Part shown: piece after piece, positions 1-7,545 of the stretch
Position numbering within the stretch: the first letter of the stretch is position 1
Layout: each line of letters begins with the position of its first letter
Source of the DNA: Nanosynbacter sp900555675
GTDB lineage: Bacteria > Patescibacteriota > Saccharimonadia > Saccharimonadales > Saccharimonadaceae
DNA length: 64,000 bases
Assembly (NCBI RefSeq): GCF_022828245.2
Contig: NZ_CP157587.1
Location: 248,001-312,000 of the forward strand
Direction of reading: 5' to 3'
The notes under the pieces: model-generated
What the model was told of the DNA's origin: nothing
What the model saw: the letters and a program-made list of their open reading frames with translations, nothing else
Databases searched by the model: none
Position numbers and translations under genes: made by a program

Positions 1-84
1 GTTATTCCTCTCGCTAGATTAGGCGTGGTTTTGTCGCTTTTATTTGCAATTTTTGCGAAATTTAAGGAGGTTACAGAAATATGA
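1..84 (+). CDS. C-terminal tail of a membrane protein, inovirus minor-coat-like (partial)
   Basis: The first 27 codons are open from the window edge to a TGA at 82-84. They encode a hydrophobic helix followed by a charged tail (ending KFKEVTEI), the usual layout of a single-pass C-terminal anchor. The stop overlaps the next start as ATGA at 81-84, so the two genes are probably translationally coupled. In filamentous phages the gene before the pVI-like and Zot-like genes encodes the pIII adsorption protein, whose C-terminus is such an anchor. The pIII assignment is inferred from gene order alone, because almost all of the gene lies outside the window. Confidence 0.55.
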   Translation, partial: VIPLARLGVVLSLLFAIFAKFKEVTEI

Positions 85-356
85 TATTTATAATTATTAT
101 AACTGCCGTTATAGCTGGTTTAATTGCGATTTTTGCGTTAATTCCAGATTTACCACCAACACCTGAATATTTAGTTGCTTTTTCAGATTTATTTGCCAAT
201 ATTTTACGTCAGTTTTCAGGCGTTTTTCGTTATTTTATGACTCCCTCTTTGGCTTTATTGTCAATTACTTTAGTTATTGCGTTTTTAGGTTTTGAGCCGA
301 TTTATCGTGTTACGATGTGGATTCTACGTAAAATACCGATGATTGGGATAAAATAA
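81..356 (+). CDS. small two-helix membrane protein, pVI/DUF2523-like minor coat candidate
   Basis: This 91-residue protein has a hydrophobic helix at about residues 2-21, a proline-rich turn (PDLPPTP), an amphipathic middle, and a second long hydrophobic segment at about 52-70 followed by basic residues. A good ribosome site (AAGGAGG at 64-70) precedes the ATG. It overlaps its neighbours on both sides: ATGA with the upstream gene and TAATG with the Zot-like gene. Size, topology and the position directly before a Zot gene match the pVI-like minor coat proteins of filamentous phages, often annotated DUF2523. The identity rests on context and topology, not on a signature motif. Confidence 0.55.
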   Translation: MIFIIIITAVIAGLIAIFALIPDLPPTPEYLVAFSDLFANILRQFSGVFRYFMTPSLALLSITLVIAFLGFEPIYRVTMWILRKIPMIGIK

Positions 357-1042
357 TGAGAGTTGATTGGAAATCATTATTAAAACATTATACACGTCCC
401 AAAAAAGGTTTATTCCCTGTTGGTTCTAGAGTTTATATTGGTCGTCAGGGCAAGGGTAAAACACTTAGTATGGTTAATTATGCATATGCAATAAAGCAAG
501 CTTATCCAAATTGTGCCATTTTTTCTAATATAATTTTACAGGATATTAAATATGTTTATCTAGATAACGACGAAAGAGTTTCGCAAGCGCTAGAATTTCA
601 AAACGGTGAAAACGGTGTGCTTGTGTTGTTAGATGAAGCGCACTTGATGTTCAACGCGAAAACTGGAATCCCGATTGACGTCTTGACCGCGATTTCGCAA
701 CAACGTAAAGATCGTCGACGGATTGTATTTTCAAGCCAAATCTGGAATGAAATGGATATGTCGATTCGTAAACAAGTTCAGGAGGTTGTAAATTGTCGTA
801 AGATTGGTAGATTTCAATTCAATACAGTTTACGATGGTGAAAGTATAAGGCTTGATAAATCTGATTATACATATGTGATGGATAAGCTTTTTAGCGAGAT
901 TTTCAAGCACAACGACGAATATTATAAGCGATACGACACCTATCAGAAAATTTTGCGCAATTCAGAATATAGCCGCCAACCGTCGTCAAGTACTCAATTT
1001 GTGCCAATTAACCAAGATAGAAAGAGGAGGTGGCGGAAATGA
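356..1042 (+). CDS. Zot-like (pI) filamentous phage assembly ATPase
   Basis: The 228-residue product has the P-loop GRQGKGKT at residues 29-36 and a Walker B strand ending LLDEAH at 91-96, with D93 and E94. It then has an SQQRKDRRR segment and the SSQ motif typical of the Zot/pI family, membrane-associated ATPases that drive extrusion of filamentous phage. The usual C-terminal membrane helix and periplasmic part are missing; the protein ends in a basic tail (RKRRWRK), so it is shorter than classical pI. The start overlaps the preceding stop. Together with the Rep gene downstream, this defines an inovirus-like element. Confidence 0.85.
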   Translation: MRVDWKSLLKHYTRPKKGLFPVGSRVYIGRQGKGKTLSMVNYAYAIKQAYPNCAIFSNIILQDIKYVYLDNDERVSQALEFQNGENGVLVLLDEAHLMFNAKTGIPIDVLTAISQQRKDRRRIVFSSQIWNEMDMSIRKQVQEVVNCRKIGRFQFNTVYDGESIRLDKSDYTYVMDKLFSEIFKHNDEYYKRYDTYQKILRNSEYSRQPSSSTQFVPINQDRKRRWRK

Positions 1043-1049
1043 TTTAATG

Positions 1050-1180
1050 AGCGAAGCAGCAACGTTGTAACGTTGCTGCTGGTGCGCGCAGCGGGCAATC
1101 CATTAAGCCCGAGCAAGCGCGCGCGAATATTAAAATTTTATCAAAATTAAGTGCGGAAGCCCGCGCAGCGGGCTACTTGA
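1050..1180. other. hairpin-rich intergenic region, candidate inovirus replication/packaging origin
   Basis: The gap between the Zot and Rep genes is packed with inverted repeats. At 1056-1079 there is a near-perfect palindrome with arms GCAGCAACG and CGTTGCTGC. CGGGC and GCCCG pair at about 1090-1109. At 1158-1174, AGCCCGC and GCGGGCT pair around GCA. Filamentous phages keep their double-strand origin, single-strand origin and packaging hairpin in the main intergenic region, so this is the natural place for them here. No long T-tract follows the hairpins, which argues against simple terminators. The nick site cannot be assigned by eye. Confidence 0.45.
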
Positions 1181-1262
1181 TAGTAGGACATTTAACATAT
1201 TTTATATAGGGGTGAAGGTGAACGATAATTATATTAACAATATTGTGAAGGAGTACCCTGAG

Positions 1263-1934
1263 ATGTATAAATTAACGATGTTTAAATTTCCAAAAGCACG
1301 TTTTTCATCAATATCTAGCAATAAGCAAAAACGTAATCAATGTAATGAGTTAGATATTATGCGTTCAGTTCGTCGAAGCAGAACTGTAATTTCTGATTAT
1401 ATTTTGTCGAATGATTTTGAAATGTTTGTAACGTTTACGTTTAATCCAAAAAAAGTAAATCGTTATGATCTGAACGCTTGTTATCTCAAAATGCAATCAT
1501 GGCTTTGGCGTCAGCAGAAGAAGTCTAATAATGAGATGAAATATATAATTGTTCCTGAAAAACACAAAGACGGCGCAATTCATTTTCATGCGGTTATGTC
1601 AAATTATCCTGGCTTGATTAAGAAAACTAACGTAATTCAAAATAATCGTCGTGTGTATAATCTAACGTCGTTTCGGTTTGGCTTTTCAAATATGCAATAT
1701 CTTGATGATGACAAACAAAAAGTTGCTTCTTATGTGTGTAAATACATAACAAAAGATATGATTACAGTATCTAATCGCCGGCGATATTGGGCGTCTAAGA
1801 ATCTACAAAAGCCAGCTAAGTATTATAATGAAGCTGATGCTTTATTTCTTAATCCTGATTTAAAGTCGTTGACTTTTGAAAATCAGTATTTACAGATGCA
1901 TGAGTTTGAAAAACTTGAGAAACTTTTTGCTTAA
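1263..1934 (+). CDS. HUH-type rolling-circle replication initiator (Rep)
   Basis: The 223-residue product shows the three conserved motifs of HUH replication proteins: FVTFTFNP near the N-terminus, IHFHAV with metal-binding H107 and H109, and YVCKY with candidate catalytic Tyr157 and Tyr161. Such proteins nick one strand at a double-strand origin to start rolling-circle replication of phages and plasmids. A GTG at 1212 could also start the frame. I chose the ATG at 1263 because AAGGAG at 1248-1253 sits 9 nt upstream. A candidate promoter (TTGATA near 1178, T-rich -10 near 1200) precedes it. The 3' end overlaps the convergent DUF2726 gene. Confidence 0.85.
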   Translation: MYKLTMFKFPKARFSSISSNKQKRNQCNELDIMRSVRRSRTVISDYILSNDFEMFVTFTFNPKKVNRYDLNACYLKMQSWLWRQQKKSNNEMKYIIVPEKHKDGAIHFHAVMSNYPGLIKKTNVIQNNRRVYNLTSFRFGFSNMQYLDDDKQKVASYVCKYITKDMITVSNRRRYWASKNLQKPAKYYNEADALFLNPDLKSLTFENQYLQMHEFEKLEKLFA

Positions 1935-2382
1935 TAGTTTCATTATTCCACTCACCAGCCTTAAATCGCAGTAGAGGCATATTTGCGTTGTTCATTATTG
2001 AATTAACGAATATGTCGCGCTTTTGGCGTTCTAGGCGGTTGTGAGTGCTGTCATCAAGTTCTACAGCAAAAAGTGGTTTCATCTCATTATTACAAATAAG
2101 AAAATCGACTGATTTACCATTAATTCTTGAAAATGCCGCTTTCCAATTCTGCCCTTTTATTCTATGTTCTAAAAACATGCTAAAATGTGCTTGCGGAATA
2201 ATCACACAACCACTTATACATTCCTGCAATATTTGATAAAATTTTAACTCAAATGCTGTCATAATGCATTCTTTTTTCACATATGCATATTCCTTTTTTA
2301 CGTAATTTTTTGTGATTTGTTTATTTGTTTTTATTCCGATTATTGCAATTGCAATTATCAGAAATACTATAAATATTTCCAT
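1849..2382 (-). CDS. DUF2726-domain protein, membrane-anchored, full-length copy
   Basis: This 177-residue protein has an N-terminal hydrophobic anchor (residues 3-16) followed by a DUF2726-type domain. The family has a restriction-endonuclease-like fold; VDFLIC and FAVELDDSTH supply the acidic positions expected of a PD-(D/E)xK core. Function is unknown. TATACT at 2389-2394 lies 6 nt before the ATG, so the transcript is probably leaderless. The last 16 or so codons run antisense into the end of rep. A shorter paralogue at 2793-3176 ends earlier, so this tail may have been gained when the phage element inserted. Confidence concerns the family, not the role. Confidence 0.65.
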   Translation of the reverse strand: MEIFIVFLIIAIAIIGIKTNKQITKNYVKKEYAYVKKECIMTAFELKFYQILQECISGCVIIPQAHFSMFLEHRIKGQNWKAAFSRINGKSVDFLICNNEMKPLFAVELDDSTHNRLERQKRDIFVNSIMNNANMPLLRFKAGEWNNETIKQKVSQVFQTHASVNTDFQKSTTLNQD

Positions 2383-2792
2383 TTTTTTAGTATATCATAG
2401 TAAATTCTACAACATTATTTTTATTTTAATATTTTGCGTCGTTTATTTTTTTATTTTCTCTGTTGTGCGACATTTGATAATTTTCCTAGGTACATTGTGC
2501 GACATTAAAACTATATCTAAAACACGACTATTCCATCGTCTTTCTTCGCGATAAATTTATCTCATTTTCACCAAATCAACCTACTTGTCGTTTATCGTTT
2601 TATAAACCGCCCTATTTGCTGGCTTGGTGTGTTTTATGTTGTGTATTGGTTTATCTGCATTGGCTCGGATTTATAATTTATGCTTGTATTGCGCAAAATT
2701 TATCAATATAAATATTCAGCCGATTCGGCTTTATGCACGCTTAAAAATTAACTAACAATTAGTTCGTATTTTGTTCTATTGTTTTTTAATCG
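2383..2792. other. AT-rich gap between the two DUF2726 copies, with a 12-bp direct repeat
   Basis: No convincing gene is visible in this 410-base gap. TTGTGCGACATT occurs twice in direct orientation, at 2463-2474 and 2495-2506, separated by 20 nt that include TTTTCCTAGG. Small inverted repeats lie at 2718-2730 (AGCCGA/TCGGCT) and near 2750 (AACTAA/TTAGTT). The first could be a weak terminator. Because the element at 1-1934 looks like an integrated inovirus, and such phages often use Xer sites, this region could hold an attachment site, but no match to a dif consensus can be claimed by eye. Confidence 0.3.
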
Positions 2793-3176
2793 CTAGTTTT
2801 GCGAAAGAGCTTGGGTGATTCTGTGCTTAATTATTTCACTGTTCCATTCGCCTGCCTTAAATCGCAGTAGGGGTATATTAGTATTGGCCATGATCGAATT
2901 GACAAAATCGTCGCGCGTTTTTCGATCGGGCTGATTGTGAGTACTATCATCAAGCTCAATAGCTGCCTGAGGTATAATTACACATCCGTTTATTGCTTCG
3001 TGTAGGGTTTTATAAAACGATAATTCACTTGGCGTCATTGCACAAGATTTTTTAATATATACGTATTCTTTCTTTATTGGGGTTTTAATTGGGCTTGTGT
3101 CGCCGCCGGTCCCCTGCCTTGCTTTGATTGCCAGAAAAATAATTGCGGCTACTACTATAAATATAAGCGCTTCCAT
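2793..3176 (-). CDS. DUF2726-domain paralogue with an internal 40-codon deletion
   Basis: This 127-residue protein is a paralogue of the product of 1849-2382. Both share the N-terminal anchor, the KKEYVYIKKSCAMT/KKEYAYVKKECIMT segment, GCVIIPQA, ELDDSTHN and LLRFKAGEWN. Here GCVIIPQA runs straight into AIELDD. The 40 residues present in the other copy, including the VDFLIC strand of the putative nuclease core, are missing exactly in frame. The domain is therefore probably catalytically dead, or the gene is decaying. A weak -10 (TAAACT) lies 6 nt before the ATG, as in the longer copy. Confidence 0.6.
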   Translation of the reverse strand: MEALIFIVVAAIIFLAIKARQGTGGDTSPIKTPIKKEYVYIKKSCAMTPSELSFYKTLHEAINGCVIIPQAAIELDDSTHNQPDRKTRDDFVNSIMANTNIPLLRFKAGEWNSEIIKHRITQALSQN

Positions 3177-3274
3177 AAGATTAGTTTATCGTATGCTAAT
3201 AATAAATGCTTACGATTTTTAGGCTTTATCGTTGCGGTGATATAATAAGAGTGATAATTTTATCGGAGATATTT

Positions 3275-3811
3275 ATGGCTTTTTTAAATTATAATAAAGA
3301 TGAAAAGTTGGAATTCAATTATAAGAGAGCGTGTGGATTGTGGCTAATTGTAATAGCGGCGATTATTTCAATAGCTACTCTAATAGGAGGAAAGCAAATA
3401 ATAAATATGCAAGTATTCAGTATTGGATATGTTATTAGTTTTTTCTCAATCAACATGAATAAAAAGGTGTTGAATAGGTTGTCTGCTGGCTCTTCAAGTG
3501 AATTTCAAAAGAAAGTATCTTTATATGCCGTTATTTTATTATTTATCTTGATGGTTTTGCTGGGCGGACCATTCTTTGCGACTGAAAATTGGAGATTGAT
3601 TTGGCTGGGGGCACTGATGGCAACCGCACTGCATTTTTTCCCGTATTATTTTGTGCATGGAAAATCAATGATATATCTAGGTCTTATTTGCGCCATTAAT
3701 GTTTTTGTAGGATATATTTTTACTGATATCTCATTAGAGGTGATAGCATATATTGACTCGGCAATTAAGCTTGTATTTGGAGTGTATTTATTATTTTTTT
3801 CGAAGCCGTAA
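3275..3811 (+). CDS. multi-pass integral membrane protein of unknown function (DUF6609-like)
   Basis: The 178-residue product has about six hydrophobic segments and an HFFPYYFVHGKSM stretch between helices, which resembles the small DUF6609-type membrane family; that match is from memory and uncertain. An in-frame ATG exists at 3206. I chose 3275 because an extended -10 (TGATATAAT at 3238-3246) would place the transcript start after 3206, and GGAGAT lies just before 3275. A hairpin at 3815-3838 follows the stop. No functional residues can be assigned. Confidence 0.6.
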   Translation: MAFLNYNKDEKLEFNYKRACGLWLIVIAAIISIATLIGGKQIINMQVFSIGYVISFFSINMNKKVLNRLSAGSSSEFQKKVSLYAVILLFILMVLLGGPFFATENWRLIWLGALMATALHFFPYYFVHGKSMIYLGLICAINVFVGYIFTDISLEVIAYIDSAIKLVFGVYLLFFSKP

Positions 3812-3838
3812 AAAAGACACCTCGTTTTTGAGGTGTCT
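3809..3838 (-). terminator. intrinsic terminator of the RHH gene, possibly bidirectional
   Basis: AGACACCTC and GAGGTGTCT form a 9-bp stem at 3815-3838 with a six-base loop. On the minus strand it is followed by a run of six T (3809-3814), a canonical intrinsic terminator for the gene at 3883-4074. It also follows the plus-strand membrane gene directly and may stop transcription from both sides, although the plus-strand T-tract is poor. Confidence 0.75.
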
Positions 3839-3882
3839 ATACAACAACGGCTGCAAATCACAACAATCGCTCAGCCATAATA

Positions 3883-4074
3883 CTACTTTTTAAGAGATTG
3901 TTCAAGCCTCCAGTTTATCTCACCAGTTACACTACGACCGTTCTCTGCGGCTAGCACAACTAAGCGTTCGTATACTTCCTGTTTAATTCGTACATTATAA
4001 ACTGGCGTAGGTACGTCAACCTTAGATTTGATAATCTTGCCATTCTTTTTTACAATTTGATTTACTATTGGCAT
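3883..4074 (-). CDS. ribbon-helix-helix (Arc/CopG-type) DNA-binding protein
   Basis: This 63-residue protein ends in an Arc-like ribbon-helix-helix: a short strand (VYNVRIKQ), helix A (EVYERLVVLAAENG) and helix B (VTGEINWRLEQSL). These proteins bind operator DNA as dimers through the paired strands. A strong ribosome site (GAAAGGAAAGG) precedes the ATG. Upstream, GCGAGGC (4109-4115) and GCCTCGC (4192-4198) are inverted copies flanking the likely promoter and could be operators. No toxin gene lies next to it, so an antitoxin role is not supported. The target is unknown. Confidence 0.65.
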   Translation of the reverse strand: MPIVNQIVKKNGKIIKSKVDVPTPVYNVRIKQEVYERLVVLAAENGRSVTGEINWRLEQSLKK

Positions 4075-4330
4075 GGCCTTTCCTTTCTTTAGAGGACCTT
4101 AGCGCCAAGCGAGGCGTTAAGCTTATATCTTTATTATCTTTTCGGGTTTGCAATTCATTATAATAATGGCGTATCCTCTAATTGTTAATGTGCCTCGCCT
4201 GAGTGTTTCTATTATAGCAAAAGTTGCGCACAAAATGTAATCATTTTGCGTGCATTTTGTATACTTTTTATGTAAAATCTATCCTGAAAATGATAATTTA
4301 CCATATGGCGTCGCCGTACATAAATAAAAC
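4075..4330. promoter_or_regulatory. upstream region of the RHH gene with inverted GC-rich boxes
   Basis: There is no gene here. The region holds the leader and promoter of the minus-strand RHH gene. TATAAT reads on the minus strand at about 4160-4172. GCGAGGC at 4109-4115 sits inside a small hairpin (AACGCC with GGCGCT), and its inverse GCCTCGC is at 4192-4198. Paired sites flanking a promoter suggest autoregulation by the RHH protein, but this is only positional evidence. Confidence 0.35.
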
Positions 4331-4353
4331 CCGCCCTCATTCTCAGAGGGCGG
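4324..4353 (-). terminator. intrinsic terminator at the distal end of the CRISPR transcript
   Basis: CCGCCCTC (4331-4338) and GAGGGCGG (4346-4353) form an 8-bp GC stem. On the minus strand it is followed by GTTTTATTTA. It lies downstream of the CRISPR array and the tandem structured elements, all on the minus strand, so it is probably the last terminator of that transcript. Confidence 0.75.
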
Positions 4354-4431
4354 AAAGGCCACATGGATGCTTAAACCATGCGTTTGCAGTTTATCACTAT
4401 TTGTTAGATCTCGCAATATGCTTAAATATAC

Positions 4432-4577
4432 AATAAAATAAGGCGTACCGCTTTCCGAGACCAGACCCGGGGCGTATACACCTTATGTTGACATATTACT
4501 ATAGCCGCCATTGAAAAATCAATAAACGGTTGTTATTAATATTTGTCTTTGGTTATAGCTACCTAACAATTTAGAAA
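4432..4577 (-). ncRNA. structured RNA candidate, copy A of a tandem pair
   Basis: This is one of two tandem copies of a roughly 130-145-nt element between the CRISPR array and the distal terminator. Read on the minus strand it contains TCTAAATTGTTAGGTA, a small hairpin (ATTGA/TCAAT), and a closing stem in which ATAAGGTGTA pairs fully with TACGCCTTAT (4477-4486 with 4438-4447), followed by a T-rich tail. Copy B has the same stem with changed bases on both sides, so pairing is conserved while sequence is not. That supports a real RNA, perhaps a terminator-bearing small RNA. The family is not recognised. Confidence 0.5.
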
Positions 4578-4620
4578 TTTATACAGTTTTGGTGATGTTT
4601 AAGGGTAATACATCAGTCAA

Positions 4621-4747
4621 AATAAAATAAGACAGCCCGCTTGCCCTAACATAAGGGGGCGCTGCTGCCTTATAGTCATACTACCACAACCGTCATTGAA
4701 AAATCAATAATATCGCCTTGAGTTATAGTTACCTAACAATTTAGATA
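4621..4747 (-). ncRNA. structured RNA candidate, copy B of a tandem pair, abutting the last CRISPR repeat
   Basis: This is the second copy of the element at 4432-4577. On the minus strand ATAAGGCAGC (4664-4673) pairs over ten positions with GCTGTCTTAT (4627-4636), followed by TTTATTTTG. Compared with copy A the stem differs at several positions but remains paired, including A-U for G-C, G-C for U-A and C-G for A-U. The shared block CTAAATTGTTAGGT runs directly into the degenerate terminal CRISPR repeat (4734-4769), so the repeat and the element overlap. It may terminate or process the array transcript. The function is unknown. Confidence 0.5.
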
Positions 4748-6484
4748 TAATATAACACTACTGTAAAACCGGATTGATCACTATAACAACGGTGATGTGG
4801 TTTCAGTACTATTCAATATAACACTACTGTAAAACACGGCGTGTTCCTTGCATCTCAGCCAACTGGTTTCAGTACTATTCAATATAACACTACTGTAAAA
4901 CCCCTCGTCATAGCGTGGGTTTGCCTTGATTGTTTCAGTACTATTCAATATAACACTACTGTAAAACAGCCTGTCTATAATAGTATCTAACAAATCAGTT
5001 TCAGTACTATTCAATATAACACTACTGTAAAACAAAGGACGCGTTTATGCAGCTGCACCAGAAGTTTCAGTACTATTCAATATAACACTACTGTAAAACC
5101 GCACGAAAAAGTGGATGGATGAGTGGATCGTTTCAGTACTATTCAATATAACACTACTGTAAAACGACTTAGAAGATCCATCAGCTTTTAAGTAAGTTTC
5201 AGTACTATTCAATATAACACTACTGTAAAACATCTGCTGAGCAGGTTGCCCTAATTGATTCGTTTCAGTACTATTCAATATAACACTACTGTAAAACTCA
5301 TAACCAGGAATAGTCAGCGTCTCTGAAGTTTCAGTACTATTCAATATAACACTACTGTAAAACAGGCGGTAGAGATGCCATACGGAGACTCTGGTTTCAG
5401 TACTATTCAATATAACACTACTGTAAAACGGCGTCGGCGGTAAGAATATGAACATACCGGTTTCAGTACTATTCAATATAACACTACTGTAAAACGCAAT
5501 CCTGTTTATGCTGATAATCTTCTGGGTTTCAGTACTATTCAATATAACACTACTGTAAAACACAGGTGAGAACACTCGCTTGACGTTTTCCGTTTCAGTA
5601 CTATTCAATATAACACTACTGTAAAACTAGACAAACAGCAGTACTTCTATCACTTACGTTTCAGTACTATTCAATATAACACTACTGTAAAACTTCTGAA
5701 TCACATCACCGCCTTTACGCTTCGTTTCAGTACTATTCAATATAACACTACTGTAAAACGCCCTTAATACATAATCGCAAATATAAAGCGTTTCAGTACT
5801 ATTCAATATAACACTACTGTAAAACCGATTGGAGTAGCGTCGCTGGCGCTGACTAGTTTCAGTACTATTCAATATAACACTACTGTAAAACCTAAGCGTT
5901 GAAATGCAAACAGCAATTGCCGTTTCAGTACTATTCAATATAACACTACTGTAAAACACTCATTCTAGCCGGTGGCAATGAAATACCGTTTCAGTACTAT
6001 TCAATATAACACTACTGTAAAACAATAGCTTATCTCCTGCAGCTTTAGCAAACGTTTCAGTACTATTCAATATAACACTACTGTAAAACACCTATTTCGC
6101 GAAGAACTCAAGCAGCATGTTTCAGTACTATTCAATATAACACTACTGTAAAACCAGAAGTTATCGTCAATTGCTAGAGGTGATGTTTCAGTACTATTCA
6201 ATATAACACTACTGTAAAACAAGTTGTTCTGGAGGATGTAAATGAATAGCGTTTCAGTACTATTCAATATAACACTACTGTAAAACGATAATTATGAAGC
6301 TATCTAACATGTCGACGTTTCAGTACTATTCAATATAACACTACTGTAAAACTAGTCAAATTATTCAAAGATGGCTGCTCGGGTTTCAGTACTATTCAAT
6401 ATAACACTACTGTAAAACGCCATCGCCAGGTTGCCCATAACCCCCGAAGTTTCAGTACTATTCAATATAACACTACTGTAAAAC
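4734..6484 (-). CRISPR. type II-A CRISPR array, 27 repeats and 26 spacers
   Basis: Twenty-six identical 36-nt repeats start at 4800 and recur every 66 nt to 6449. A 27th copy at 4734-4769 keeps only about 21 nt at one end. Spacers are 30 nt except one of 29 nt (6090-6118). On the minus strand the repeat begins GTTTTACAGTAG and ends GTACTGAAAC, like the crRNA-sense repeats of Cas9 systems, and the degenerate copy is then leader-distal as expected. The array is transcribed in the same direction as the cas genes, with the newest spacer next to csn2. No spacer matches other parts of this window by eye. Confidence 0.98.
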
Positions 6485-6533
6485 CTCATATGTGCGGTTT
6501 TACAGAGGTAAACGCGGTAGCGCTTACTTGATA
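6485..6533 (-). promoter_or_regulatory. CRISPR leader between csn2 and the first repeat
   Basis: Only 49 nt separate the csn2 stop from the first repeat. In transcript orientation the leader ends ATATGAG directly before GTTTTACAG. Some type II-A systems have ATTTGAG at this place, where it guides spacer integration. CTGTAAAAC in the leader (6497-6505) and the repeat start GTTTTACAG (6476-6484) form a perfect 9-bp inverted repeat around a 12-nt centre. A weak promoter (GATAAT near 6525) may lie inside the end of csn2. Confidence 0.7.
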
Positions 6534-7226
6534 TTATCGTGAATTAGTACTAAAATCATAAAAATCGTCATCTATGGACAAAAGTCCTTCGCTGTCTAAT
6601 TTGTCTTTACAGATTTTTTCAATAAAAAGTACTGAAAAATGATTATCTTCTACGTATTGTAAAAGAGCCCGCAACTCACTATGCGATAATAGTTGGCGCT
6701 GATTGACCAAAACTACTAGCTGTTTTGACAGTAATTGTTGCGCTGAATCTATGATACCATAAAGTCTATCAATATAGTTATTCCTTAAATTTACCTCCAA
6801 TCCCACATGCGCCACCTTTAAGATGTCATTCATGGAAATGGTTGATTGGTAACTCAAATTTTGTGAGAAATCGATATTTATATTATCAAGGATATCAAAT
6901 ATGCTTGATTCTATCTGCTCTATTTTTGTCTGATCTATATCGCTGTTGTCCTGAATGTTTTTATATAACGCCGCAGTAATAGTTCGACTGGATAGATCGT
7001 ATGAATATATGTCGGTAATTATTAGTGAGTCTTTTGTTATATCTAGCGGGTTACAATTATCATCGCAAATTACAATGCGATTATTTTCTTCTCTTTTTGT
7101 GTATGCATCAAGTATATTTTCTATAATTTTTCTAAAAAACAAATCATTGTGAATGGCTAGTGTCGCAATTCCACCATTTTCTGGTATTGATGCTGCATTG
7201 TCGAATCCTGAAACTTTAATTCTCAT
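6534..7226 (-). CDS. csn2: Csn2, type II-A adaptation protein
   Basis: The 230-residue protein has the Csn2 layout: an N-terminal strand-rich part, an acidic middle with alternating helices (residues about 80-150), and the conserved KQLVVLVNQRQLLSHSEL segment followed by a strand (FSVLFIE). Csn2 forms a tetrameric ring that slides on DNA ends and acts with Cas1, Cas2 and Cas9 during spacer acquisition. It marks the locus as subtype II-A. The start overlaps the cas2 stop by four bases (ATGA), so translation is coupled. It is the last gene before the leader and array. Confidence 0.85.
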   Translation of the reverse strand: MRIKVSGFDNAASIPENGGIATLAIHNDLFFRKIIENILDAYTKREENNRIVICDDNCNPLDITKDSLIITDIYSYDLSSRTITAALYKNIQDNSDIDQTKIEQIESSIFDILDNINIDFSQNLSYQSTISMNDILKVAHVGLEVNLRNNYIDRLYGIIDSAQQLLSKQLVVLVNQRQLLSHSELRALLQYVEDNHFSVLFIEKICKDKLDSEGLLSIDDDFYDFSTNSR

Positions 7227-7543
7227 AAAATTACTGTCCTGTCTGTATTTTGAATTGATAATTCATCATATTTTCCAGCCAGATATTCCATTGATGCGAA
7301 TTGATTTTCGGTTACGGTCAATAATTGAACTATGCCGTTTTCTGGTATTATTTTTTTGATTCTGTCGTGGGTTGATTTTTCATTTGTGGAATTGAGTACC
7401 AATTTAGTGTAGACGGATTGTTGCATCATAACAAATCCTTCTTGAGTGAGTCTTTTGCGAAAAGTGGTGTATGTTTTACGCTCGTTAGCATTGGTCATTG
7501 GTAAGTCGAAGAATATAATCATTCTCATATAGCGCACTCTCAT
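7223..7543 (-). CDS. cas2: Cas2, spacer-acquisition complex subunit
   Basis: This 106-residue protein begins RYMRMIIFFDLPMT, the first strand of the ferredoxin-like fold with the conserved Asp, and contains GFVMMQQSVYTKL and VQLLTVTENQF, as in type II-A Cas2. It is the structural core of the Cas1-Cas2 integrase. The length matches the family. It starts 2 nt after the cas1 stop and overlaps csn2, as part of a four-gene operon. A second ATG five codons in is possible, but the upstream residues match type II Cas2 N-termini. Confidence 0.92.
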   Translation of the reverse strand: MRVRYMRMIIFFDLPMTNANERKTYTTFRKRLTQEGFVMMQQSVYTKLVLNSTNEKSTHDRIKKIIPENGIVQLLTVTENQFASMEYLAGKYDELSIQNTDRTVIL

Positions 7544-7545
7544 AG

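Noticed and set aside
2495..2530. dif/Xer recombination site
   Set aside because: Only one arm resembles a known dif arm; the other does not, so it is left as a direct repeat only.
3883..4074. RHH gene as the antitoxin of a toxin-antitoxin pair
   Set aside because: No RelE, MazF, HicA or other toxin-like gene is adjacent; the neighbour is a membrane protein on the other strand.
4781..6267. Several minus-strand frames repeating FYSSVILNSTET through the CRISPR array
   Set aside because: They are translations of the 36-nt repeats, with spacers between; no ribosome sites and no independent evidence of coding.
4770..6448. Spacers matching the adjacent inovirus-like element or the host genes
   Set aside because: Reading the 26 spacers against the window by eye gave no convincing match; a proper search is needed before claiming any.
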